Below are positions 26,561 to 37,779 of a DNA stretch of 64,000 nucleotides, piece after piece. The DNA lies in NCBI GenBank assembly GCA_028564675.1, contig JAOVVO010000258.1, forward strand, positions 1 through 64,000, written 5' to 3'. Source of the DNA: Onchocerca lupi. Its lineage: Eukaryota; Nematoda; Chromadorea; Rhabditida; Onchocercidae. Position 1 is the first letter of the stretch. Each line of letters starts with the position of its first letter. The position numbers were made by a program, and so were the translations under genes. A model generated the notes under the pieces. That model was not told the DNA's origin. It saw only the letters and a list, made by a program, of their open reading frames with translations, and did not search any database.

Positions 26561-28362
26561 TTAAATGAGTTCAACAAGAGGTTCTAGAACTGGTTGGAAT
26601 TTCTTCATCAATGAAGACTTCCTTCGAGAAACCTGAGATCCTTGATTCGATGTCTGAGATGAATACGATGTGCTTCCGCTCGTTTCAGCAATCGTATCGT
26701 CCATACATTTAGACATTGCGGTAAATTTCGTCGATAGAGGTACAGTGTCACTTGTTTGTTCACTAATAATTCCCTTATTCTTTCGGCTAATTTCATTTTG
26801 TTTTGACCCTTCCGCGATGCTTACAGTATTTTTTGCAAGTTGTTGCTTTCTTTTGCAGCGTAAAAAATATTTTCGATATACATCTGGTACCAAAATGGAT
26901 GGATTATTTTGATCTCGTACAATTTTCACGGAACTCATACTTTGTTTCACATCCTAAAAATAATTTCAAATCTAAAAATTTCTGGAATTATAAGATTTCT
27001 CAATTATTCCATCATATTCTTTATCAATTTCTTTTTTCAAACATTTTCTTGCTAAATAAATACCTGTTCAAATGAGATTAACTGTCGCCAAAAGCCAATA
27101 TTTGGCTCCACTTTTGGTCGTATGGAAGCCAAATACATATAAGCATCATGTAATGTTTTAAATTTATATTTGGTAAGATAAGCAAGGCAAATTGTTGCAC
27201 AACGTGATACACCTTGTACTGAATGAATGAGAACTTTGCCACCTCTGGTTATCACTTTCAGAATCTTAAAAGTATGAAAATTATTATGAGTATGATGCTT
27301 ATAGTAGTTATATACTTATTTCCATAATAAAATATTTCAAAAATTTCGTAGAATTTAATAGTTTAAAATTTTATCCAAAAGTTCAAAAATTTGAAAATTC
27401 ATAATATCAACAATACTAAAGCAAACCTTATTGCACACAAAATCCATGTATGAAAGAGCCCAGGAATCCTGAGTATCTTCCAGCCAAAGTTTGATTCGCG
27501 GTAATTTACCTAATGAGGCCGAATTAGGCACCTACAATATAACAAATGTTTTTATCAATATTTTAGTTTCATTTATTCACCTTTTCTTTGTTAATTACCT
27601 ATTAGTTGGTCTGCTAAGGGTTGGAACATGTTAGGTTACATTCTACCATCCTAATAGATCCTGCCAAGTGATGGTAAAATACGCCTAAAGGAAGGATATC
27701 AATAAAACTAAATCCACGGATCAATTTGTTCCAACTCTGATTTAATCTTCAAATTTAAAAAAAAAAAAAAAAAAAAAAGAGAAATCGAATTAAAAAAACC
27801 CGTTTAGCTTGTGTAATTGTTCCTGTTTGGAAGCTGAATACTGATACCATAAAATCAGGAACAAGAGGTGTATTTCCATGAAATCAATCGAAGTGGCACT
27901 CCTATTCGCAGAAGTAGCCATTTTCAGGTGGGGGAAAGGCTCGTACGTGGACAAATATACCACTGTAACCATTATCCTAATCAATTTATTAAATGAATTG
28001 AATCAAAAAAAAAAAAAAAAAAGGAGAGAGAGAGACAAAAATAATAAACAACTTAATTCTTCTTTCCATTCTAAACTATTGGGAGAAAAAAAAAAAAAAA
28101 AACAAACACAAAAAAGAAAAAAATTCGAAAAAAAAATGTCTATAAAAAGTTGAAAATTAAAAATTAACAAAAAATTTTTTGTTTCAAATTTGACAGAAAA
28201 ATACCAAAATCAAACTTCATTTGGTTTATTTCCATAAAGGTTTTCCATGCGATAAACATAAAATAAGCAAAGAAATTCTGAAAAGTTGCCGCAATACAAT
28301 CAATTTTTTTTTTCTTTTTTTCATTTCATAATATTTTAGGCAACGGAAAATTTGATCTTTTT

Positions 28363-28412
<50 letters not shown>

Positions 28413-28678
28413 GAAATTTATGATAAATACGCTAATTTTATGGTCAGATATTGGAAAATAGGTCTTTTTCCTGTTCTTTTTTTTTTTTTTTTTTTTTTAT
28501 ATCATACCTCACTAGTTGCATTGACGATCATCGTAATACCGTAATCTTGAATTGTTGTTGCTTTTAAGGCACAAATTCCGCTAATGTACAAGCCTGGTAG
28601 AACTTCCGAAATTCCAGCATGATTTACGTCTAGTACACGATAGTATACTAAACGTCCAGATGATTCACTGCCAGCCAT
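26561..28678 (-). CDS. DUSP14/18/21-like dual-specificity phosphatase with Cys-to-Ser active site, 289 residues
   Basis: Exons 28508-28678, 27427-27531, 27064-27264 and 26561-26953, all phase 0, total 870 bases. The DSP fold spans residues about 22-160: ISEVLPGLYISG at the start, the general-acid region LWLEDTQDS (Asp76), the P-loop HSVQGVSR (residues 106-113), then AYLTKYKFKTL and RPKVEPNIGFWRQLI. The motif VPDVY soon after the domain also occurs in DUSP14, which supports the subfamily. The family signature is HCxxGxSR; here the nucleophile codon at 27220-27222 is TCA (Ser107), while the Arg113 and Asp76 positions are kept. Without the thiolate, normal catalysis is not expected, so a phosphoprotein-binding pseudophosphatase is inferred. 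The roughly 110-residue C-terminal tail is Ser/Thr/Lys-rich and looks disordered; DUSP14 (198 residues) lacks it. No frameshift or stop breaks the gene. Confidence 0.92.
27601..27736. repeat. less AT-rich patch in phosphatase intron 1
   Basis: Noticeably richer in G and C than the intron around it, and bounded by GTTGGAAC (27622) and its inverse GTTCCAAC (27728). It may be the remains of a small inverted-repeat element. No coding frame recognised. Confidence 0.3.
28365..28411. repeat. homopolymer run of 47 T
   Basis: The longest homopolymer in the window, in intron 1 of the phosphatase-like gene, with a second T run at about 28478-28499. Runs of this length are often wrong in length in assemblies. 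Confidence 0.9.
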
Positions 28679-28916
28679 AATTTTCTTCTTTTAAAATAAC
28701 ACAATGAATATACTTTCGTTGTTTTGATGTTTCCTTAAATTTGATTAATTTTTGTTTAAAAAAAAAAGCAAAATTTCAAGCAACTAACTGACACACATAC
28801 ATATGTACGCAGAAATTTGAAACAAAAGAGAAAGAACAAAAGTGGCATTTTTTGTTGATTTTTTAAAAGGATACTTTTTACAAAAGAGGTTTGATAGATA
28901 ATAGAGAGCTGTTGTT

Positions 28917-29095
28917 CGTATGTGACATTTTACAGAAAGAAGACCTAATAAGGCATCTACTTCAACAAGTTTTCATTTGTACGTGACATTTCACAGAGAC
29001 ATTTCACAGAAAGAAGACCTAATAAGGCATTTACTTCAACAAGTTTTCATTTGTACGTGACATTTTAGAAGAAGAAGGCCTAATAAGGCATCGCT
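28917..29095. repeat. tandem repeat, 63-74 bp unit, about 2.5 copies
   Basis: Copies start near 28917, 28979 and 29053. The shared core is TGACATTT(T/C)ACAG, AGAAGACCTAATAAGGCAT and TTCAACAAGTTTTCATTTGTA. The second copy has an internal duplication of ACATTTCACAGA. It lies about 240 bases upstream of the phosphatase-like gene start. Confidence 0.8.
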
Positions 29096-32000
29096 TGGGT
29101 CAATCCCAGTAGTATTTCATAGGAAGAAGGCATGAAAAGCATGATGTCAACAAAAGTCATCCTTTTGAGAGACATTTAACAAAAGACAACGGTGAGCTAT
29201 TTTGATATATGAGATATTTTGCGTAAAACTCTAAAGAGCATAACAACATCAATTTTATCATCATAACAGAATTTAAAATTTTCTGGATGTAAATTTTAAA
29301 TATGATGTGAAATCAGGGAAAGAGAAAAGAACAGAAATGAGGAAGAGGGTGAGAGAGAAAAAAGCGGAGAGATAATTATTATTATTATCATTATCATCAT
29401 TAATATTATTATCATTATTTTCTTCAATTTGTTATGCTTTCTTGTTATATTTAAATGAAAAATTTTGCCAAAGTTTTTAATCTGATAGAAAATTTGTCAT
29501 AATCAATTATAAATATTGACAATTCTCGTCAGTATGATTCGAAAAAAATTTTTATTTTTCAAAAATTTTCACATTCCTTTTCTTTTCATATATATGCGTA
29601 TGTTTATGATCAATGGACACGAAGGAAAACTTTTCAAAAACACATCGAGTAAATACAAAAAATATTTCTTTCATGAGAAACCATTTTATTCTATTTTATT
29701 CATTTAATTTCAATTTAAATATTCGTGTTTACAATAATAATAATAATAGTTTCAATTAATTTTGAAAAGAACAAAAAATGAAAAAATACAAACAAAGTTC
29801 ACTAAATGTAAATATATATGTGACTACATATATGTGTATCTTCTTATCATAGTTATCTTTCTCTTTTTTTTTTTTCTGAAATCAGAATCTAAAGAAATTC
29901 AATCTGTTAGAAATACTATAGCAAGGAGGTGAATTCAATTTTTCAAACAAAATAAAATGTCAAAATATCTTATGTTTTCGAAAGTATTTTATATCTTGCT
30001 CAATAAATTTAACAAAAAATCAAAGTTTAATTTTTCTACAAATTGAAAATTTCTGAAAAAACTTCTTAAGAATTTAAAGTCAGAAAGTTTTTCGTAATAC
30101 TAAACGAAATGTAATGGAAATGATAAATCATAAAGAAATTTTCATATTTATGGATAACAGAATGAGATTAAAATTAACAATGAGTTCTTTAAATAATTTA
30201 ATTTTGAAAAAAAAAAAAAAAAAAAAAAAGAAATTTGAAGAGATAGCAAATGATTTGAACAGGAAAGAGGAAAAAAAATTAAGAGATATAAAAATTTTTA
30301 AATTTTTGTAAAAAACTGAAACAAAATTTAGCAAGATAAAAAAATAATTTAAAAAATATAAGATAATAATTAAAATATGAAATAAAATTGCAAAAAAAGA
30401 AAAAGAAACAAATTTGAATCTATTGAATAAAGAAAGGAATAAAAGAAAAAAATTTAGCACAATTTTCCGATTTCATTCATTTATTTATTATTATTATTAA
30501 TTTGAATCATTTGAATTAACAATAATATTAAATATATTATAAATTAAAGAAAAATTGAATTAAATGAATGATGTTAATAGACAGACTCTATATTATTAGC
30601 GAAATAATCTTATTTTAATAATTAATTTTACGATTAATTCTCTTAAGTTCTACTTATCTTTCTTCCTCCCTGCTGCCCCTCAGTTTCCTGGTTCATCTTG
30701 TGTCCTCATTTCTACCTTTGCAATATCCTTTATCGAATGTAAACAAGAAGACTATATTATCATTTCATTTAAAATTTCTATCAGTAAAGATGATGATTAT
30801 GATATGATTGCAGAACATAATTAAATGATAAGAATGACTGCAAAATATACTTATGATAAGATATGATTGCAAATTCCGTAAATTCTCTTTTGCTATTTCT
30901 TGCTTGTCCCTTCATTATCCATGAAAAATGTAATTATCAAGCGATGCATACAATTCTAAACAAGAAAAAAAAAAATTCCATTTTCACAAGAGTAATTTCC
31001 AATGATGAAATTAATAAAGTTTCGAAAAACTTAAAAATCTGCAAAATTAAAGAGATTTTCATAAATAATCATATAGAAAATGTAAGAAAATAGGATTATC
31101 ATCTAATTAATAGCAGGCTTTCTATTTTTCAATCAATTTTTTTAAATCAACTCTATCAAAAATATTGTTCATTTCTGATTTTTGCAGCAATTAAATTTAT
31201 TGCAAAATTGCATAAAACATAGTTTTCCTCATAATTTCAAAATGATCATAAATCATCAAAATATGACATGAAGACTTAATTAAGTTTAAAAAAAGCTCAC
31301 ATTTGAAAGTGCTGAAAATATGTTTGAAAATCCTGTGATAACTAACTTTCATATGTGAAAATTTCGTGATATCCCATTTCCATGTCTCGAAACTCCGCAA
31401 GATCCCATCTCTAAGCCTAAGCCGGAAATTTCACGATTTTGGAAATGTTGAAAGGAGCTGGATGGTGATGATGATGATGATGAAAAAAAAAAAAGAACGA
31501 AATGGTTTCCTCAAAACTATAACTTTAAATCTGTCGTAATTACTTTTTTAAATCATAGTAAAATTCAAAAAAGGAACCATTATAAAATGTATCGATAATC
31601 ATGATCCGCAACAACTAAAAAAAAAAAAAAAATATTTCATGAAATATTTAGTGCAATTTTCAATATATTTGATTAATTTTTCACGGTCCTTGGGTCCTTA
31701 CCTGAAGTGTACTTGAAATTGGTGGTTTTTAAATGCTTACCTGAAGTGGTACTTGAAATAACAATAAAGTACATACTCCTTCTAAGTTGACATTCCAAAA
31801 TGACCAAAAATGATTGCATTTACAAATAATACAGTATGGTATTTGTTTCAAAAATGACCTAATAACGGCAAATATGATAGTACTTCTTCTCAAAAATTCT
31901 AATTAGGAAATTCCAAACGATAATTTCGAGCTAAAAGAAAAAGTATATTTAAATGTGAATCAATAATTCTAGGCTATCCTAGAAGTAATAGGCCAGTAAG

Positions 32001-34660
32001 CCAGAACATGAATTGCTATGTTACTACGGTAACGAATCGATCAGAAATATTTGAAAGAAAAATTAAAACATACTTAATTATGGCAAAAAATGGAGCAAAT
32101 AATAAAATTAGCATAATCCTTTCAACTAATCGTAAGTTTTAAAAATTCAATATTTCGCCGAATTTTTTCACATTTCAAAACTAATTCTATATAAAAGAAA
32201 GTAAAAAATCTAATCGATAAAAAATTTTTCGAATAATAAATATGATTTTATTCTTATCATTATTATTATAATTAAGCAAAAAATTTGCAAATTTCATTTA
32301 TTTATTAATCACAAAATTACATAATGCAAAACAATATATGTTTTTAAGAAAAATCAGAACTTTTTCTTCTACTTTTGCTTTATTTACACATAAATACAGC
32401 AAAAGCAAAACAAAAAAAAAAAAGAATTTGATAATCAGTATGATTTTTCTTCTTTTTTTTTTTGCAATACGTTTTTTAAACAGATTTAGAGAACTTTGTT
32501 GCCTCTTTTCGAAAAAAAAAAAAAAGGAAAAAATTATGATAAAAAATTTGTTTGATAATAAAAGATGAATCAGTATGTTACCTTTAACAGGGAGTTCTTT
32601 TTATATTGAATTTTTCTCTTTTTTTTAAAAAAAGAAAGGAAGGAGAGATGGGAAGAGTAAAAAAAAAGAAAATCGAACATATTTCAAAAAATGAATATAC
32701 TTTATGCATGTGAAATTCATGCCAAAATTTTAGTAAAAAAAAAGAAATAAAAGGAATAGAATTCTCTCTAGATTTCAATTTCGTTATTTTCCTTTCAAAT
32801 TGACAATAATTCTTTATATATTTTCTACGGTAATAGGGAAGAAAAAGAAATATAAATAATTGAAAGAATTACAGACATTTTCTTTTTTTCGATAAGCAAA
32901 TTTTTTTCCAGAAAAAAATACCAATTTTTTAAAAAAAAACAACGGCTGAAAATTCAGAACAATATAATAATAATTTGAAAAGAAAAAATGGAACTAAATA
33001 GAAATTTTGAGCAATTTTAATACGAATTAATTATTAATTCCTGACAATATTAATGATTAAATTTCAGAAAAAAATTAAAATTTTAAAATATTGTTCTCTA
33101 CTCACACACCAATTCTAAATTAATTTTCATTATTCATTGATAATTGATAATTTTTAGGAAATGCCAAATATTGATCAAGTTTATAGAAAAAAGAAAAAGA
33201 AGAAAAAAGTTTAACAAAGCAAAAAATTAGTAAGAAACAAACAATATGAAATGTTTAAAAGTTAAATAATTCAAATAAAGAAAGAAAAAGTTTATGACTT
33301 CCAAAAATTATTGATTACATCAGATTCATTTGCAAAAAATAAATATTTAAGAATTTTGCAAACATTTACTATTGCACTTCAAATCAATCATTGAAAAATT
33401 TGAAAAAGAAAAAGTTATATCAATGATTGATCATCACTAATAGTGGAAAAAAGCAAAAAAGAAAAGAAATTAAAATTATTGCTGGAGAAGATAAACAAGT
33501 TAGAGTTCATTAATCATTTGATCAAAAATTATAATTGCTATCAATTTGATGCTGCAAATTTTGCTATCTCATTTCTATTTTATCATAACAAGATTGCATG
33601 AGAAAATTAAATTTTTCAACATTACATGAAGAAATTAAATTTTATAAATATGAAAAAATTAAACAAGATTATATGAGGAAATTAAATTTTTCCTTTAGCT
33701 TTTAGTTTAGTTTGACTTTTAAGTATTAAAATCTACGATCTAGCTAGAATTACATTAGCAGATAACAAATTAGATATTTTATAAAGATCTTTTTTCTTAA
33801 AAATTTCAAAACAAATTGATTAAAATTTAAAATCATTTAGAACCAATGATATTGCTAAACAATTAGTCATTTTACCATCTCCATTTTATCATATCTAATA
33901 TGTTGAAAAAAAATACGTTTCATTCATTTAATAGTTATTTCATTGATAATCAATTCATCCAATTAACTAAAATAACTTTTTAAGTCGTAATTAAAGTGAA
34001 AATGACAGCTGCATCATTGAATAAATTAAAATCAATAATATTGATAACTGCATCGAAATAATAGGTACATATCTTATCATTAATTTCACTACTCGTTTTT
34101 TTAAAATTAACATTCCATCTACTTTTTTTTTTTTAGTATTATATTTAATTTCAATTTGAAATCGATAATTACTGCATTTTTTTCTCCATTTTCTTATCTT
34201 TTTTTTTTTTTTTTTTATGATAAATAAACAATATACGGAAAGGAATGGTAAACAATAACAAAATAACTCATTTAATTAGTAATAAATAAGTTGATTAATT
34301 ATTATAAATAAGAATTTTCTTAGTAAACAAATTAGTAATTATAAATAAGAAATTGAATGGAAATCAAATATTCCTAAACAAAAATTTCATCACAAATCTA
34401 GGAATGAAAAAAAGAGAAAAAGAAGTATTAGCCATAAACGTACTAATTAACCGAGTAAAATAAAATGAATATGCAAATTAATTGAAAAACGTGCAAAATC
34501 CATCATCCATTCCTTTTTTTCCTCTCTTCCTCTCTCTCTCCTTCTTTTCATAATTTATCCGAAGAGAAAAAAAGAGAGTTTGAAATTGAGGAAAAAAATA
34601 AAACGGACATGCAAAACATCCCTTGTAATCTCTGTTTGAAAAATGGATGAATGGACACAT
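29096..34660. other. long AT-rich intergenic stretch, no gene supported
   Basis: Contains ATT/ATC triplet runs at about 29370-29420, a pyrimidine-rich C-containing patch at 30650-30735, a 40-bp-spaced direct repeat of TTACCTGAAGTG (31700, 31738) and many homopolymers. Frames seen here are Lys/Ile/Phe/Asn-rich and of chance type. Confidence 0.45.
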
Positions 34661-34664
34661 TTAT

Positions 34665-35136
34665 ATATTCCACTCTCTCTCCCTCTCTCTCTCTCTTTCA
34701 CTACCCCTCTCTTCTCATCTGCCTGCCTCTTCCACCCTCCAAAATATTTGAATTGCTTATCGCAGAGGAGACAGTATTTCTAGATAATCCTGATTTTCGG
34801 GAGAATGAGAGGGAGAGATAGGAAAAGGGAAAAGAGAGAGGAAAAGGGAAAGAAATAATTTAGAAAGAATGAATATTTCTTTCTTCTTCCCTCTCTTTCT
34901 TCTTCCCCACCTCCTTCTCTTCCTCTCGGGGAATAATTTAGAACGAATGAATGTTTCCCTCTTCCTTTCTCTTCCCTTCTCTTTTCTCCTACCTCTCTCT
35001 CTCTTTCTCTGGAAGAGCAAAAGTTCTGTTTTGACAAGAAGAGAAGACAACAATAGTCCTTGTTCATCTATTATGTTTGCAGTTTGCAATGAAATGTCCT
35101 TATTCAATCCATATCATTAATGTAAACAAACTCCTC

Positions 35137-35181
<45 letters not shown>

Positions 35182-35205
35182 GGATGAAGAAAGAGAGAGA
35201 TGAAT
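34665..35205. repeat. alternating polypurine and polypyrimidine tracts
   Basis: CT-rich block at 34669-34740, GA-rich at 34797-34860, CT-rich at 34877-34926 and 34950-35012, and a GA microsatellite at 35140-35200. The segment AATAATTTAGAA.GAATGAAT followed by a CT tract occurs twice (from about 34855 and 34930), a local duplication of about 75 bp. Confidence 0.75.
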
Positions 35206-35769
35206 GATTATTGCGGAGAAATGTGAATAAGTATTTGAAAGGGGTTGTGTCATTTTGTCACCATTCTACCATATGTACTTTCTGATAAATTTTGCATAAT
35301 TAATTGAACAAAAAGTGAACTAAATGAGGAAATGTAAAATGTGACTTTCGATATGGATAATAGTAATTAAAAATGAATACTAATGATAATGAAAATAATA
35401 GTATTAATGATAATAATGGTAATTAAAATTAATGAATATCCAGGAGTATAATGAATAAGATGATGGGAATAATAATACTATAATAATAAAAGAAAAAGGA
35501 CATTTAGAGAAATATTTCGATAATTGCTAATCATATTTTTTGGAAAATAAATGCAATTTTCGAAATATTTTATCAATAAAACCTTATTGCTAAAGGATTC
35601 GTTTCTATCACAAAAAATTCAAAATAATTTTTCCGACAGCGATCGGCTGTGTTAGTGATATTTCCGGATAATTATCTGTCTATAACGTATAATAATAAAT
35701 CTTCCGTCAATCAATAAATTTTTATCATACCTATTCGTTTGCGCCAAACATCGATAATATCTGCTTCTT

Positions 35770-36960
35770 CATATATTATACAAACAATTATCGAAGAATA
35801 TCCGAAATAATTGATCGCAGGATTATTCATCCTTTGCTGCTATTAAGAATAATCGGCTTTCACTATCGCTGTAGAAAGTGATAATAAAGAACTGCTCTAG
35901 AAAACTTTTCTCCAAAATCCGAACCTTCTCTTGTTGTGGAACCAAAATTTTTGTGATGGAACCAAACGGTATTTCTGATGAAGTTTAGGGGCGTAGAAGC
36001 CTTTTCGTGGAAGTTGTCTTCTATTCTGAATTTTTTATCCTATTTAATACTTCGATATATCCTGCTTTTTTTACTTTTATGCTTTTCACGCGAGCGATTC
36101 TTCTCTTCACACTCATAAGATATTTTTTATGTACTATTGCGTATATCTATTCCTACTACTTGCATATAATGCTAGGAAAGAAATTTGGTAAGTGAGGTGA
36201 AGAGATAGTTATAAAGGGATTTTTAGTTGGGGAAGAGATACGTTTTTTTGTTCTTGTTGGAAAAATAACTGTGAATTAACTTTTTATAATATACTTAATG
36301 AAAGGTTTCTTATTGTCACGACTATGTATAATATACTTTACCAACGCGACACTTAAGAATAACAAATTCAAGCAATGAATGAAAAAAAAAAAAAAAGGGA
36401 TATGCGTGATCGAAATTGGATTTTGATACATTGTTAGCAGGAACATTAAAAGGAAGGAAAATTTGATACAATTGCCGGAAGTAAATTTTTGACGTAATTG
36501 AACTAGCACAAAGATTATTGAGACAATTACCCAAAAGAAATTTCAGATATAATTGATTAAATGTCTAGATAGCTAACATTATGAGAAATTTTCCTACACT
36601 TCCACCATTCTTGATCTGCAATTTGTCGTTTCATGAATGATCGACCTTGCTTTGTTTACCTGTTGATCGGAGTATTTTGGCGGTAAACATGTTTATTCTT
36701 TTGGCGGGAAGCATGATTTATCCTTCGACAGTAAATTTCTTTCCTCTTCCTGGTCGTAAGCATGTTTACCATTTTGACGGGCGAGACATTCATCCTTTTG
36801 TTTCTTGTTTTGGCGGTAAAGTTTATGTTTACCGCCTGATTGGTCCTTTTGAAACTACCCTTCTTGTTCATATTAATTACATCTTTCGGATCTTTTCAAC
36901 AATCGCTCCGTTTTTTTCTTCGTTATTGTTGAACCGAAGAACTCCTGGTGTCGTTGAAAT
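35770..36960. repeat. dispersed repeat, copy A (possible LTR remnant)
   Basis: Matches copy B at 40618-41070 in the same orientation through several blocks: the AAAGAACTGCTCTA and CTCCAAAATC blocks, CATGA.TGATCGA followed by CTTTGTTT, the GGCGG.AA.CATGTTTA motifs, and TTGGTCC.TTTGA.ACTAC near the end. Copy A has about 600 extra bases in the middle (about 35960-36590). The base composition is less AT-rich than its flanks. An LTR origin is a guess; no coding region for reverse transcriptase was seen. Confidence 0.6.
36675..36836. repeat. four GGCGG.AA.CATGTTTA motifs in copy A
   Basis: At 36675, 36699, 36751 and 36808; the last is itself an inverted repeat (GGCGGTAAA ... TTTACCGCC). Copy B has two (40934 and 40970), the first reading TTTGGCGGGAAA, the classical E2F-site sequence. 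Function is not shown. Confidence 0.55.
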
Positions 36961-37145
36961 CGCGAGGAGTACAAGAAAATAAGTGATTCTTGATTTTCAA
37001 ATAATTTGTTAATCTTATTGGATGTGAATATATTTTTTTGTTTATAAGTCAAATAGCTTTATAACCTTTATTCTTTGTTTTAATCAAAGTCACGCGCCAA
37101 AAAAGATGCGCTCTCATGCTCTAAAATGGTATCTTATTGTAGATC

Positions 37146-37226
37146 AAAATGATCCTATGGTCAGGACCCTCCTCTTATTTGTACACTCTATAAATAAGAG
37201 GAGGGTCCTGACCATAGGATCATTTT
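37146..37226. repeat. perfect 35-bp inverted repeat with 11-base loop
   Basis: Arms 37146-37180 and 37192-37226 are exact inverted copies across 35 bases; the loop is 37181-37191. The inner end reads CTATAAATAAGAGG, TATA-box-like. Exact identity suggests recent formation or selection on the hairpin. Confidence 0.93.
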
Positions 37227-37338
37227 CGAAGAACATATTTCCGGATTCGGTTGGATTATGTTATCGTCGTGAGAACTGTCCCTTTGATCAATTGAGATTT
37301 TGTTTCATCCGTGTTGTATCATCAATTTTCGTTATAAA

Positions 37339-37360
37339 GGTTCAATTACCCAAGTTTGAG
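37339..37360 (+). repeat. SL1 spliced-leader-like 22-mer
   Basis: Matches the 22-base nematode SL1 leader at all positions except the fifth (C instead of T). It is followed by ATATCG, not by a GT donor, so it is not the start of an SL RNA gene. It looks like SL1 joined to a body, as in a trans-spliced mRNA. Confidence 0.75.
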
Positions 37361-37398
37361 ATATCGCAAGGCATCGAGAACAATACAACAGAATTCAA

Positions 37399-37490
37399 GA
37401 ACTCTCAATAATTGTCAGGGCTAAGAAGATTGGCGACAATTCTAGAACTCTCAATTATTGTCACAGTTAAAGAAGATCGGCGACACTTGG
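37399..37490. repeat. 46-bp tandem duplication
   Basis: Units 37399-37444 and 37445-37490 both run from GAACTCTCAAT.ATTGTCA to AAGAAGAT.GGCGACA. They differ at several positions. They follow directly on the SL1-like sequence. Confidence 0.85.
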
Positions 37491-37590
37491 AATGTTTTTG
37501 AAAATTTCTTTGAGCAGTGGACTGATCGTTCCGATCATTTTGTTTTCAATTGATTTTCATTCGAAGGATTGCTCCTTGGATTTTCTCTAA

Positions 37591-37711
37591 GAGTTCTGTT
37601 CAATCTGATTGAGGGTTCTGTTCGATCTGATTAAGAGTTTTGTTCGATCTGATTGAAGTTTTGTTCGTTGCGAGTTCTGTTCGATTTAATTGAGGTTCAT
37701 TTTCGTTCTGA
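37591..37711. repeat. minisatellite, about 21-bp unit, six copies
   Basis: Unit about GAGTTCTGTTCGATCTGATT, with copies starting near 37591, 37611, 37633, 37655, 37672 and 37692; later copies are more diverged. Confidence 0.8.
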
Positions 37712-37779
37712 TCCTATTACTTGTACAAATCGTTCGTTTTGAGAGGCTTTTTCTTCCGATGAGAGTTTCTGTTTGCTCT

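Noticed and set aside
34757..35120. Arg/Glu/Lys- and Leu/Ser/Phe-rich overlapping frames
   Set aside because: Products of GA/CT tracts, not genes.
36647..36982. 111-codon frame on the plus strand
   Set aside because: It runs through the repeated GGCGG motifs of copy A; composition and lack of known motifs suggest a chance frame.
37321..37440. An SL RNA gene at the SL1-like sequence
   Set aside because: No GT donor follows, and no Sm-binding site or snRNA-like hairpins are visible downstream.
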